Source of the DNA: Anastrepha obliqua | Taxonomy: Eukaryota > Arthropoda > Insecta > Diptera > Tephritidae | Reading direction: 5' to 3' | DNA length: 64,000 nucleotides | NCBI RefSeq assembly: GCF_027943255.1 | Contig: NC_072894.1 | Location: 131,307,601-131,371,600 of the forward strand | In this document: in pieces, positions 1 to 11,200 of the stretch | Position numbering within the stretch: the first letter of the stretch is position 1 | Layout: each line of letters opens with the position of its first letter | Program-made: the position numbers and the translations under genes | The notes under the pieces: model-generated | Seen by the model: the letters and a program-made list of their open reading frames with translations, nothing else | Database searches by the model: none | Told to the model about the DNA's origin: nothing

Positions 1-231
1 ACAATTTTTCTTCACTTCATTAATTTTTTCGTCTGTTGTTGAAGTACTCGGGCGCCCGGCACGCTTTTCGTCGTTCACATCTTCTCGACCTTCTGAGAAC
101 ATTTTGTACCACCGATAAACCTTGCTTTGGTCCAAAGTAGCTACTCCGTATGACACAGTCAACATTCGGAATGTATCCGCGCACTTAATTTCGTTTTTCA
201 CACAAAATTTGATACAGGTTCTTTGATCCAT
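1..231 (-). CDS. mariner transposase N-terminus, cut by window edge
   Basis: Reading leftward from the ATG at 231-229, 77 codons stay open to the window edge. The protein begins MDQRTCIKFCVKNEIK and contains VYRWYKMFSEGRED and RAGRPSTSTTDEKI. This is the N-terminal helix-turn-helix (paired-like DNA-binding) part of a mariner transposase, of the lineage often annotated in insects as GVQW3-like. It would bind the element's terminal repeats in the nucleus. The catalytic DD34D domain lies outside the window, so integrity cannot be judged. No terminal inverted repeat was found in the 250 bp upstream of the ATG, where one would be expected, so the 5' end may be lost. The family call is firm; activity is unknown. 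Confidence 0.85.
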   Translation of the reverse strand, partial: MDQRTCIKFCVKNEIKCADTFRMLTVSYGVATLDQSKVYRWYKMFSEGREDVNDEKRAGRPSTSTTDEKINEVKKNC

Positions 232-2232
232 CTCTTAGAATAGGTAAAAATCGAGGACGAGCCAAAACACGTGCAAGCAAAGCAAACAATTAAGTGAACA
301 TTCAAAGTGGCACAAAAAAATCGAAATTCGAATATACGTAACCTGCGAAAATTCAAAATTCGCGATACTGGCCGGATATAAATCCGAGTCCTTCCGATAA
401 CGTAGAACCGGGTATCGTGGGAACGATATTCTGTTTCTTTTATATGGCCCTGCTCAGTCTCGGAATGAATAAAAAATATCAAGAAAAATTATTTATTTTT
501 CGCATTTTTTTCTATTTTGTCTAATAAGAGTTAAGTACTGAAGAGTGTAATTTTGTCTGTGACTAACTGTATTTGCCTTTTCTATATTTACATACATATA
601 AGTCGCTGCTAATACATCTAGGAAGTCGGTGTTTTGCTGACGATTCTCTGCCTCACTCTCTGCCACTCACGCACTTATGCCGTGCTAGGGTGTAAGTAAA
701 TAAGTGTGTATGTATGTATTTTGTATGCATGTATGTACTTGTAAGTTTTCACTCTAGCAATTTGTCAGCTCACCTGTGACATGCCACAAAAGTGACAAAA
801 ACAATAACAATTGTATGTGCATGTAGTAAATGTATATTTTTCTTCTTCGTTTCCTCCTTCACCTTCCTCTTCTTTTTATCGCATATTCAAAGGCAACATT
901 GTTATCCACCAGTGAAGACCACAAAAACCATAGCAACAGATTGTCAGTGGGAACTTCCTTCGCTTTTCTGCTTGACAACGACTTTAGCAATTTTTTGTTG
1001 TTGTACCCTTTTCTTTTGTACATAAATAGTCTTGTATTATATTTGTTTGTATATAGGTGTGTTGTTACAGCAGTTGGCACCTTTGTTTGATTTTGATTGA
1101 TGTCTTTCAAATCAGGTCTTAATGATATTTAATGCTGAAATTAATTAATTTTAAATTAGCTCAGAAAACATATACACCTACATATACGAATGTATAGCAT
1201 AGGTACACAGAAGCAGTTGGTTGGTTATATAAAGAAATGCCTAGTAGACCCTGCGATGAGTCAAACCAGTTGATGACTAGCGTCCGACTAGTCTTTCAAG
1301 ATGATTCTGTTTGTTACTCTACTGCTAAAGTAAAGTAGCCAGTAACGAAGCACGATATTCGATGAACAACAGAACTCTCCAGAGTTCTCGGACTTGCTTG
1401 GAGCTATTTTCGCGCCAAAACTGAAGTTATGCCCGCATTGCATTAGCATTAAGCCATTAAGAGCTATTCTATGTCAAGTGGCTCAAGACATTTTGATTTC
1501 AACCTCCTTACCAAAACAAAAAAAAGAAAAAGTGGCTCAAGTATTGTGGACATGGTTTTGAATTTTTCAGAAAATTACTTTATTTGTATGCTTGAGTGTG
1601 ATAAGATATTATATATAGTGAAAATTTTGTATAACTTTGAGATATTGAACATTTTGGTACAGTTTTTTAAAGTCAAATATCTTCCTTTCTTTTTAACGTT
1701 TTTAAAAACATTTTTTTTTTTTTAATTTTTAGGATACGTTAAACTACAAAAATTTTTTCTCAGAATTTTTGCCATTCTTGTGGGGTTGACCTTTTCTGAT
1801 TGCATGCATTTTGGTACCAGTTGGAGGTAATATGAGTGGTACAAAAGTTTTACTTCAAATAAACTGACTGCTCAAATTTTCGCTACAGGGTAGCTAGAAG
1901 ATCTTCACAAAAACATCCACTCTATCATAAGCTTGCAAAGGGTGTTTTGTAGAGGTACAAAACAAATGTATTTTCAACTAAAGTACAAAAGGCCAATCGA
2001 AAAGTTTATAATACTCAGTTTTTATAAATAACTTCGGGCAAAGGGCTGTGTTGACTGTGTGATATGCCGCTTAAGCCAATCACAGCGAAGCACTGAGCAC
2101 TTACCATACTATACTTGCGAGGTAATCAAATTATAAAAATTTTGTTGATTTTTTCGCTTTTCTGAAATATTTTGAGTTGTGTTACGTGGACGTATTACCG
2201 ATTGACTGAGAAAGACTAATCAATCCGACTGG
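232..2232. other. intergenic, no gene seen
   Basis: AT-rich DNA with short ORFs of no recognisable family. It holds (TATG)n-type microsatellite near 709-740 and homopolymer T tracts near 1710. I see no exon with convincing splice signals. Confidence 0.5.
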
Positions 2233-2406
2233 CGACTGAAATCCGCAGAAGGAAGTGGTAATGGAGAGCGGAAGAGTGACGACAACATCGCCAAAAAGGC
2301 GCTGCAAAAGAATCCCTCCCTACAGACAGGACGAAATGTAGGTAAAACACGAACCACCTGGCGCCATTCAACGGAGGCGGAAATGAGGTATTTAAATAAG
2401 ACTTGA
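2233..2406 (+). pseudogene. LINE ORF2 C-terminal remnant
   Basis: Fifty-seven open codons read RLKSAEGSGNGERKSDDNIA, then KKALQKNPSLQTGR, then TTWRHSTEAEM, and end at a TGA. The pattern (basic stretch, IA.(K/Q)AL..NP, short GR-rich linker, TWR(R/H)..E.E) is the C-terminal tail seen after the reverse transcriptase in a large group of animal non-LTR retrotransposons. No RT motifs are visible upstream, so this is a truncated copy. Clade assignment (RTE/CR1-like) is tentative. Confidence 0.55.
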
Positions 2407-3765
2407 AATGAACTTAGAACCCTGGCATGAGCCCTTTTTCGAGTATAACCGGTACGTAGTTATTCTATATTTTATTTATCGTTTGAAGAATCCGCAAATG
2501 TTGTCGAAAATAGTCGCATGACCTATTAAGCTTCTTCTTCTTCTTATTCTTCCCCTATTAAGCTACGTCCTAGTAATACGATGGGTGATCTCACATTTAA
2601 ATATGGTATGAAAAGAAGTCCGAAATCTGCAAATTTTTTGCTGGTGGCGCTCATCCTTGACGTAAATTGGGGCCAACGTTCTCAACGCTTCAGATTTGTA
2701 TGAGCTTTTTTCGAACTTTCAAGCCCCAAAGTTTCGAGGGAAATGTTATACAGAACATATGGCAGTTTCATTTAAGTGCGACAGCCAGAAATCAGCCTAA
2801 TTGCTAAACATGGCTCTAGCAGTATAACTAAATTTCGATGCTTTTCCGGGTACATCATTTTTTACTACAGTACAGTAATGTCAAAAAATGTACGTGTGAT
2901 GACTACTCTTCTGCTGGTTTGGCAAAAATGCCCCTCGAAATATCTAAACGCCAAAGAAAAACACCCTTTACCAAGCCACAATATCTGTATTTTATCTGTA
3001 TTTAATTTCATTTGATATGATTTTGTTTACATAGAATTCCACCCGCGACCGCAACATAATCTTGCACTTACATACACAACCCCCTATACATATACGATAC
3101 ATGCCCTTACCAAGGCACCGCACATTGTTACACATTTATTTGCCTGTGTGGCGTTCAAATATGTAAGTATCACCTTTGCTTTGAACGTTTGTGGTTTTCA
3201 CTTTGCTGCGGTTTTTCTAGGCAATTTTCCATTGTGGCCTTAAAGAGTTTGATTAAAAAAAAAAAGAAATCGACCTTCCAATGCTTGGAAATGTGGGTGC
3301 ATAATAATTTTTCCTATAGAGAAATGCATTAAACTCATATGCGGGCATTCATGAAACAAATAAGAATAATAAAAATTTGCATATTTCTGAGTGAAGTGGC
3401 CTGAGGATCGAAAGTAATAAGATAAAGTGGCAACTGATTTGCATGCACATTACCATTTCCATAGTAGCAGTACTGAGATAACCTTTCAGTCTAATCCACA
3501 GAAGAACTCCCTTGCACTTTCTTGGACCTTGCAAAGAGGAGGTGATCAGAAAAATGTTCGAAATAGCGAGAGAAATTAGCCCTAAATACTCCGAAACGAG
3601 ACAATACATTTTCTATACAGACTAAACGCAGAAGCATTCAAAATTGTGACAACTATAACGGGACATTTGCTCATCAGGCGGCTTTGCGGTTGTGCGAAAA
3701 ATTTTAATCATCCCTGTGCAAATGTCTTGGCCATTTTCCAGCTAAATAAAAACAAAAAAATAAAC
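2407..3765. other. intergenic, no gene seen
   Basis: Contains a short CTT-rich tract (about 2530-2550) and an A-rich run at 3255-3267. ORFs at 2776-3015 and 3349-3609 resemble no family I know and lack splice or Kozak support. Confidence 0.45.
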
Positions 3766-3909
3766 AATTGGTGCGTGCACTTCTGTTAGGTGTTTGGCCG
3801 AGCTGCTCCTCCTATATCTGGTGTGCTTCTTGACGTTGTTCCACAAATGAAGCGTCCCACAGTTTAAGGCCGACTCGGAATGGCAAATGGTTTTTATGAG
3901 GAGCTTTTC
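3766..3909 (-). mobile_element. SINE-like repeat copy, 5'-truncated
   Basis: Reading on the minus strand, it matches the 3' two-thirds of the repeat whose fuller copies are at 4325 and 33479: a GAGTCGGC-like block, then 'ACAAATGG'-like, then a GAGGAGGAGCTCGGCC-like box, then CCAAACACC, ending near CACGCACCAATT. It is diverged (about one difference every 8-10 bases by eye). Confidence 0.75.
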
Positions 3910-4123
3910 CAGCTAAATACACAATTTTAACTTTAAGGTAAAATGTATGGTACCTTCTTCTTGCCAATACCTATTCTTATTCTACCAATCTTCTGATTGG
4001 CTTACGTATCTGGGGTCGTAACAGTATATGAAAAAAATCAAGACAGTATATGGCTCATTTTGCTTCGTTGCCGCCTGAACAACAATTGATTGGACGAGAG
4101 TGTGAGTACGTGTGAAATCAGCG

Positions 4124-4318
4124 GGCAAAATTCTGTTGCTGAGTACCCGGTGACGTAGCAGCCGAAGTTACTCGTTCAGTTTCCTGTTTCACCATAGCTG
4201 AAGGCCAAACCTGGTAATTTATCATCTTTGGGTTTGGTTTAGTTACTTGAAACCTCATTGAAGCAGTGCTCCCATTGTTTGCTTTTTAAGCTTTTTAATT
4301 TACAATTCGCACAATCCG
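4124..4318 (+). repeat. repeat X, copy 1 (upstream partner of the SINE)
   Basis: Shares a colinear block with 6930-7100 and a shorter block with 32830-32912. Common words are AAAATTCTG, CCCGGTGA, GCAGCCGAA, TTACTCG and ACCATAGCTGAAGGC. In copies 1 and 2 the SINE head starts directly after it, which suggests one composite unit. No coding potential was recognised. Confidence 0.65.
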
Positions 4319-4324
4319 CATATA

Positions 4325-4602
4325 TTGGTGAGCGGTTATCATTCGGTAGTGCCCAGGTTTGAGGCTCCGAGCGTGAAACACCAAATAATAAAGTTGTTTT
4401 TCTAATAGCGGTGGCCTCTCGGCAAGCAAAGGGAAGAAGCCTCCGATTGTATTTCTGCCATGAAAAAGCCCGTCACAAAAAACTATCTGCCATTAGGAGA
4501 TTGCACAAAATTAAAGGTCTCTTCGTTTCTGAAAGAACTTCAACCACAAATAGGAGAAGGAGCTTAGCCAAACACCCAATAAAAGTTGTAAGCGCCAAAA
4601 TA
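4325..4602 (+). mobile_element. SINE-like repeat, near full length
   Basis: The head resembles a tRNA-like Pol III promoter (A box degenerate; B box 'GGTTTGAGGCTCC'). The body follows the same order as the 33479 copy: TTTTTCTAATAGCGGTGGCC, a CTCGGCAAGC block, TTTCTGCCATGAAAAAG, ATCTGCC, and the AGGAGAAGGAGCTTAGCCAA box, ending AAGCGCCAAAATATA. The Tc1-like element that follows begins within a few bases of its 3' end. Non-autonomous: it would rely on a LINE for mobility. Confidence 0.8.
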
Positions 4603-5467
4603 TATAAAGGGTGGTTAAGTTTCAAGGGCAGGTGTTGATTTTGAATAAAATACTCTTTTTTTAGGAAATTATTGTCACTTCTCCTTATTATGATAATACT
4701 GGTATGGCTCAACGTATGGAATAAAATATCGGCCAAGTGGCCGCCGTGGCCTCGGCGGCACACCTCCATTCGACGGTCCAAATTTTCGATGACGCTGAGG
4801 CATAATTGAGGTTCTATGCCGTTAATGTGCCGAATTATCTCATCCTTTAGCTCTTGAATTGTTGCTGCCTTATCAACGTACACCTTTTCTTTCAAATAAC
4901 CCCAAAGAAAGAAGTCCAACGGTGACAAATCACATGATCTTGGCGGCCAATTGACATCGCCGCGACGTGAGATTATTTGGCCATCTAATTTTTCGCGCAA
5001 ACGAGCCATTGTTTCGTTAGCTGTGTGACAAGTGGCACCGTCCTTTTGAAACCACATATCGTCCACATCCATATCGTCCAATTCGGGCAATAAAAAGTTC
5101 GTTATCATCTCACGATAGCGATCACTATTCACAGTAACTGCCTGACCGGCCTCATTTTGGAAAAAATACGGCCCATAAACCGCACCAAACAGTTACTCTT
5201 TGTGGGTGCATTGGTTTTTCGGCAATCACTCTTGCATTATCATTCGCCCAAATTCGGCAATTCTGCTTATTGACGAATCCACTGAGGTGAAAATGTGCCT
5301 CATAATAAGCCTGAATAACTTTAACGCGTTGCTCGATTCAGTATCTTCCCATGGTTCAAATTGAATTAGTCTGAAATTGAAAAATGTCAAATAAAATGTA
5401 GGAAAACTTGACGTTTAGGTGTGGTTCACATTCACCATCGGCCCTTAAAATTTAACCACCCTTTATA
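4603..5467 (-). mobile_element. deleted Tc1/mariner-superfamily element with 27-bp TIRs
   Basis: The left end begins TATAAAGGGTGGTTAAGTTT and the right end, reverse-complemented, begins TATAAAGGGTGGTTAAATTT. The two ends agree over 27 positions with 2 mismatches. Flanking TA is the target duplication typical of this superfamily. The element is about 865 bp, whereas an intact relative should be roughly 1.2-1.4 kb, so it carries an internal deletion. It encodes the transposase remnant described separately, on the minus strand. It sits exactly at the 3' end of a SINE, so it inserted after the SINE. Confidence 0.85.
4690..5352 (-). pseudogene. Tc1/mariner-superfamily (DDE_3) transposase remnant
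   Basis: The frame starting at 5132 reads MNSDRYREMITNFLLPELDD, then DDMWFQKDGATCHTA, WPPRSCDLSPLDFFLWGYLK, and ends CRRGHGGHLADILFHT. The D of QKDGATCHTA and the D of LSPLDFFLWGY are two of the catalytic acidic residues. Upstream pieces (QAYYEAHFHLSGFVNKQNC and PMHPQRVTVWCGLWA) remain around 5200-5350 but with stops and a frameshift. HTH sequence is joined directly to the catalytic domain, so the region between, including the start of the RNase H-like fold, has been deleted. It cannot encode active transposase. Same lineage as the fragments at 14797 and 21959. Confidence 0.85.
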
Positions 5468-6929
5468 AGCGAAGTCTCTTTGTAGATTCGCAGATGGAGT
5501 GAAGCAGATGCTTTGTCATGGTTGGAATTTATTAAGCCACACAAGATACTTTTGTACCTTGAATCGACTTCAGGTAGTTCGTTCAAGCAATCGTCTTTAA
5601 CCTACAGAAAATTAAGGCCCCTTTTCTGTGTGCATCAACGAATTGTCTTATGAGTTGGAAAACGGGAGGCTGCGATCTGTTGTGTAATTGACGATTAAGC
5701 AAGCATTAAAATACACTCCATTTCGAGTGTTTGGAATATTAAAAGACGCATACCCTTATGCATATGTATTGTGCATGGAATACAACACTAAATATCTCTC
5801 AATGCTTAATAACCAGCAAAACTTAATTTCTTTTCATGTTAAAGAAGCCACTCTACATACGTTTTAGTAGCTGACAGCAACTCTGTGTGCTTTGCAATTA
5901 TAAATGTACATATTCACACACACAGGTACGAGTATGTATGTATGCGTGTATCTTAATGAATTTCCTCATATATTGAAGCGTTGCCTGGCAACTACCTTAC
6001 CAGGAGCTGCTGTAAATTAATGAAGCCTTAGATAATAATTGAGCATTTCCATCGGGTTAAATACTCCACTTCAACAACAACACTTCACCCAAATTTACCT
6101 CTTCACATTCGCCTTACATGCACGAAAGTACCTTTGAAGCGAAACTTTAATCAACTGTTTGCATTATTAACATTTCATTAATATTTCAAAAATCTGCTAC
6201 GAAAACTTTTCTGCCTTTGCGCACGCAATTTAAATTTGTTACTACATTAATGACAGCTTTTGACGAATTTCGGGGTAGACTTACCGTGGTATTGTTTTGA
6301 AGCTTCGTAGCATTGTGTGTACACAGCTGACTTTATAGTACTTCCATTGAAATGTTGCTGCAAATGAATTTTAAAGGGTTTTCAAGCAACATTGCCCGGG
6401 CTGTGGATTTTCATTTAAATTGGAAATTTATGAATTACAATATTAAAATAACAGTACGCAAAGCGTGCGTTAGTATGTGATAATGAATATTATTCTGAAA
6501 TTTGATTGGTAAATTCTCAATCAATATTGAATGTTGACTATGCAGTTGATTTGGTGAAATGGCAATCCATCAATGGGGTGTCATATTACAGAAGGGAAGG
6601 CAGTTTTGATTTTTCTTTATGTGGAATTTGATTGATTCCTTTGTTCGGGAGGTTAAATCAATCGATTCGGAAGCAGTGAAATATTTTGAATTTAATTTTT
6701 AGCTGCTTTTACAACTCTGCTCAACACATCTGGAGCATTATTTTCGGCTCGAACAAATGATCGGCCCAGCAGATTTGGTTATGGTATAGACGTATGTAGT
6801 GCAAGGCTTAATGGAGCCTGGTAAAACAGCCTTCAAAATTTTTCCCAGCCAAAAATTTATTCATATTTTTTTTTTATTAATTCGAGTTTATAATATTCAC
6901 CTACAGGCTATAATAGGCTTAGTAACTAA
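5468..6929. other. intergenic, no gene seen
   Basis: AT-rich DNA with a short GTATGTATG microsatellite (about 5930-5950). I see no ORF of note and no recognisable repeat family apart from the tail end of the preceding element. Confidence 0.45.
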
Positions 6930-7100
6930 AGCAAAATTCTGCTACCGGTTCCCGGTGATGGTGCAGCCGAACTTACTCGCTCAATTTTATTTTCACCATA
7001 GCTGAAGGCTTCACCTTGGGTTTGTCTTAGTTATTTCCGACCTTATTGAAACAGTGTTTCCATTTTTTTCATTTTTTAAGCATCATTTACAATTCACAAA
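6930..7100 (+). repeat. repeat X, copy 2
   Basis: Aligns with 4124-4318 through AAAATTCTGCT, CCCGGTGATG, GCAGCCGAACTTACTCG, TTTCACCATAGCTGAAGGC, TTGGGTTTG and TTTACAATTC. It is followed at once by the head of a SINE copy, exactly as in copy 1. Confidence 0.65.
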
Positions 7101-7101
7101 G

Positions 7102-7159
7102 ACGGCCGCCGTAGCTGAATGGTTTGGTGTCTCACAGCTATTCGGAAGTGCAGAGGTTA
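7102..7159 (+). mobile_element. SINE head fragment with A box
   Basis: Begins ACGGCCGCCGTAGCTGAATG, matching the start of the 33479 copy. GTAGCTGAATGG fits a Pol III A box (TRGCNNARYGG). The copy stops within the tRNA-like head, where LINE sequence begins. Confidence 0.7.
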
Positions 7160-7601
7160 AGGATATACAAAACCTTGATCCGCTCCGTGCTTACCTATGT
7201 TTTGCGAACTAAAGACGCTATGGACACTAAAAACTACTGACATTAATCAGCTAACAGTATTTTCAAGGAAAGTATTGCGAAAAATATATGCACCTGTAAA
7301 ACTGCAAGACGGTACCTATCGAATTAGACCTAACCATGAGCTAGAACTATTAGCAAAATACGAAACTGAGATAAAATTTATGAAATCTCAGAATTAGAAT
7401 TGTTTAGAATGCCCTTTAGAATGCCCGAAAGGCTGTTGAATTATTGGAGGCCAAAGAAGAGAACGCCCCAGAAAGGGATGGCTCGAAGACGTGAAAGTTG
7501 ACCTTGAAAGACTAAACGTGCAGCGGTGGAAGTAGGTAGCCGTAGATAGAGACAGATGGCGTAAGGTTGTGAATGAAGCAATGGTTCACCAAGGGCTGTG
7601 A
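7160..7601 (+). pseudogene. LINE ORF2 C-terminal remnant
   Basis: Starts with RIYKTLIRSVLTYV (usual form KIYKTLIRPVLTYG), followed by LKTTDINQLTVFSRKVLRKI, YAPVKLQDGTYRIRPNHELE, and later, in other frames, RPKKRTPQKGWLED and WKVAVDRDRWRKVVNEA-like sequence ending at a TGA. This is the region after the RT thumb of a non-LTR retrotransposon polyprotein. At least two frame changes and stops break it. The 3' untranslated tail probably continues to about 7768. Confidence 0.75.
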
Positions 7602-7768
7602 TGCTAAGAAGAAGAAAAAGAAGAATATTGAATGTATGTATGTTGACTGCCTACATTTCAGTTGCCAAATCAGGCTTGCTTTCTTTACATTTTTGTCTAG
7701 TCTGTAAGGTAATTTGTATTGTAGATTGTTAAAATAAAATATAATAAATAAATAAATATTCAAAAAAT
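7602..7768 (+). mobile_element. probable 3' UTR and AAATA tail of the LINE
   Basis: Follows the LINE coding remnant and ends in AAAATAAAATATAATAAATA followed by further AAATA units at 7732-7758, a typical simple tail of a target-primed retrotransposon. The boundary is inferred from the tail, not from a target-site duplication. Confidence 0.45.
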
Positions 7769-10064
7769 CCTGTTTCTTTCGGAAACCACCTTCCAAAACA
7801 ACCAGCTGTCCAAGACCAGTAATCAGCAGCTCGTCTTCACTAAAACTGCATTTAAATGTTAGCACAAAATATGGAGAAGCCAGCAAGCAAACAGTTTCAA
7901 GTCGCAATTAAGCTGCCAATCCTTGGCGAACATTTGTCGATATGTATAAATAAATATTATAACTACATATCCAATTTTCAATGCAACATTCAGGGTGCAT
8001 GCAAACAATACGAAAATAAATCTGTGCTTCATTAAGAAATTGATTTTGACGATTGTTATGATTTTAGTCATTTTCTTTCCATTTCGCTCAACGCCCATTT
8101 GCTACAACAAAATCAAAACAAGAAAATCACAACCTGCCACACCTTTGATTGCCAATTCAGAATCGATGGCGCAAACGGCAAGCGGCAGCCGGCAACAGCT
8201 CGATACTCCTGCACACACACACACTCTGAAATCACATACACATATACATATTTACATAAATGCATGTGGTGGTGTGTATTTTCATATTGAATATGCAAAT
8301 CAAATCAAATACAGCAGGTACATCTATTAGTTTTGTGGACATTTGCTGCAGAGCCAACCACCAGCCACTCTGCACTATCCTGTCCGTTGTCCAATGCCAA
8401 CCGCTACAAGGAGTGTCTGCATCCACACTTTCGGGCGATTCAGATACTAATTAATTTACCAGTCAATTTTGTGGTTTTCAATTTTCGTTTCACTTCACCT
8501 CGCCCGGTGTTTTTGGACAGTTAGAAACATGAAAATGAAATTTTCGACAGGTGGCGACCATCAATGGCGTTTGTGCTGCTCCTGCTGGCAAGCGAAATTC
8601 TATACAACTCAGCGCAAATTGTCTCTACGCCGTAGTTGTTGTAGTAGATCTCGGATCAGGTAAGGCACCTACTAGTCAACCACTAACAACAACAACAAAC
8701 AACAACAATGGCACATCACTCATACGCTTGTTTGCATTGTTGCTTACATCAAAAAGCACTTTTGTTGAGGTTTATGCGCACAAATCCCCACCCTGCCCGC
8801 AAAAGTAAAAAAAACGTCTCATCTCCGTCAGTTGCCGAAATTGTGTTCCTTCGTTGGGTGCCATTTACTTGTGCCTGTATTTGTATATTTGTCTGTGCAG
8901 CTGTGTGGCTGTCTTCCAGCAGTTAGTCAACGTTTTGATTGTCAGTTTGTTGTTGTTGTACGAAACCACTAAACCAATGCAATTAGACAAATGTACATTC
9001 ATTCATACAAACGCACACACTTACAGACAATCAAGTAAATGAGTTGGGCGCGGACCCAACCGGTCGCTGCAATTGGAACGTCGACCATTAGCATACAAAG
9101 CAACCTAACACCACCTACTTGGCACCCATCACCCGCTCCCTCCCTTCTCTACCACGACTAATTACACCCTACCCCTTGGCTGATTGCTTGCCGGCTTGCT
9201 GCTACATACAATTTAACTTAATTTTGTTTATTTTCGGTTATTTCATTTATGTTCCGTCCATCCATCTGCCCGTTTGCTTGCACATCAGTCCCCTTTCCAT
9301 GGCCTTTTATAATTTAATTTTGTTATGTTTTTTCTTTTGCTGTTCTGTGTATTTTATCATTGGCGTACATTTGAGGTTGTTTGCTCATAACCGTTGGGCG
9401 GCGACAAGTGTTGGCTGAAGAAGTCGCGGAAAACCGAAAATATTGAAAATTTGTTTAACTTTGACAAGTAAATGTCAAAAATGGAATTTATCACATTAGC
9501 AGAATGAAGTTTGTGGTAATGAAGATAAATAAATTAAAGAGTTTGGCCAGAGCTGGTTCTATTAGGAGTAAAATCAAGCGCAAAGAACCTAAACGAAAAT
9601 GTTGAAAGAGTAAAGAAAAATGTTGAGCGGGAGGCTCCTTAATAAATTTTAATTTACTTGGGTGGCCCTATGTTTCAACTTGACACTATTCGAATTGTGT
9701 AGGTGTCTTCTATAGACATAAAATTGTCGCGGTCATCCGTCGACCGCCAATGGCAAGTCACCGAGTGCATTTCTAATTTTCCAAGCACTCAGACAACATT
9801 GCTTATTGCACTTAAAACCTAGAGAGAGGATTTAAAGGATAGGAGAAGAAATGGGAGGCGGAATGGGAATTTATTGCTCCTCTACAAACTTCCCAGATTT
9901 TTTCAAGGACTTTCTCGACTCAGCTCATAAAAAGGATTGGCAAAACAGAGTCACATCAAATGATTGTAATCACCATATATTTCTACCAACGGCTCAAAGG
10001 CAATTGATCAGGAGCTTACTCGAAACGGTTACCTTTAAATTACTTATTTGGACTTCCAGACTAG
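7769..10064. other. intergenic, microsatellite-rich
   Basis: Contains (CA)n at 8212-8222, ACATATACATAT tracts near 8235-8255, and an (AAC/CAA)n stretch at 8687-8708. Several overlapping short ORFs between 7995 and 9420 are low-complexity and mutually overlapping on both strands. I recognise none as protein coding. Confidence 0.45.
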
Positions 10065-10801
10065 TGCAGCGTCTTCCAAGCTGGGATCTACGCTATAGAC
10101 AAAGCAGGAAAGACGGTAATAGACTTACCTCTGGTACACCTTACCATTTTTGTTGATAGTCAAGCAGCGATCAAAGCACTTACGTCAGCTCGCATCAATT
10201 CAAGATGTGTTAAAAAATGCAGGAGCTCGCCCTCGCTCGTCCAACAACACACCACCACACTCTGTTGGGTCCCCGGCAACCCTGGAGTGGCAAAAAATGA
10301 AGGAGAGGATCAGTGTGCAAGAAAAGGCTCTGAACTAGACCATCAGCGAGTAGTAGACGAGACACGCATTCCTCTAAACGTAATCGCGGACACCAAAAGA
10401 AGGGGGTATCTGACTACTAACTTCAGGATCTGCCAACGTCCTCACAGATGTCACAATGAGTCACTACACTATTGGCATCCTAGCCAGTAGAATGGGTGTA
10501 CTTCACAATGATTTCTGCAGAAGTTGTGGATATGAAGAAGAATTAAGTCGGTACAAAATCTCCTCTATGAATATTCTGCTCTTCAAAGAAGTGGGGACAA
10601 ATATCTTGGCGATGATTTCTTTGAAAACCCGGGAAATTTGGAAAATATCTCACTAGTAGGAATAGTTACATTCTTTAAAAGATCTAAGCGGTTTAAGTAA
10701 CTTAGTTAAGGGATGGCAATCAAGTGCGGGTATTCCAATTGAGCTTAGGGCCAGTGAGTGTCTTGTATTAGACAAACAACCTAGCTAACCTAACCTAACC
10801 T
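10065..10801 (+). pseudogene. LINE RNase H domain, C-terminus and (AACCT)n tail
   Basis: One frame is open for 141 codons (10065-10490): CSVFQAGIYAIDKAGKTVI, then TIFVDSQAAIKALTSARI, CWVPGNPGVAKNEGE. This is the RNase H domain of an I/R1-group LINE. The DSQAA aspartate is kept, but the usual QAE glutamate is G (QAGIYAI), so the domain would be inactive. Beyond the stop, another frame gives ASRMGVLHNDFCRSCGYEEE and then VGIVTFFKRSKRF, the usual C-terminal zinc-knuckle region. The 3' UTR shares GGGATGG, TTAGGGCCA and GAGTGTCTTGT with the minus-strand copy at 12630 and ends in GCTAACCTAACCTAACCTA. Confidence 0.8.
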
Positions 10802-11149
10802 ATTTTTCAAAAACGTATCCAAGCTAAGCAGCTCCTTAGATTTCATTTCTTGTAGGTCGTTAGATAGGATCTGCCTGTCTGTAGTGTAAGAAGCTAAATC
10901 ATTCATCAATCCCTTTAAGTGATTTTTGTGCAAAAGGGTAGAAATTCGAGGCCTAAGCTGCTTTGAAACAGTTCATTAAAATAAATAGCGCAACATAAGG
11001 ATGGAAACGAAGGCGGAAGTGAAGAAAAAGTCAAACAAATTTCGTTGAAATCTTAGACTGCCAGATTTATGCCAATCCAGCAAGAGATTGCAAGTCCAAA
11101 CAAAACGAAAAACAATAAAATAAAAAACGAAAAACGTAAACACAAATTC
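10802..11149. other. short spacer, possible minus-strand LINE trace
   Basis: On the minus strand LQEMKSKELLSLDTFLK can be read around 10810-10860. It resembles the end of LINE ORF2 proteins, but it is short and unsupported by neighbouring motifs. The rest is A-rich. Confidence 0.3.
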
Positions 11150-11200
11150 CGTGTCACAATGGACCTACACCATGGCAACCTGGCTAACCTAACCTAACCT
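11150..11200 (+). mobile_element. LINE 3' end with (AACCT)n tail
   Basis: Reads CACAATGGACCTACACC and then GGCAACCTGGCTAACCTAAC with two further AACCT units. The last part matches the reverse complement of the LINE tail at 12630 (CAGCCTGGCTAACCTAACCT) and the tail at 10784. Only the terminal ~50 bp is recognisable. Confidence 0.55.

Noticed and set aside
7995..8454. Possible secreted or membrane peptide ORFs (111, 63 and 64 codons)
   Set aside because: Low-complexity CA-repeat translation (HTHT, TYTYT) with overlapping frames on both strands and no splice or Kozak support.
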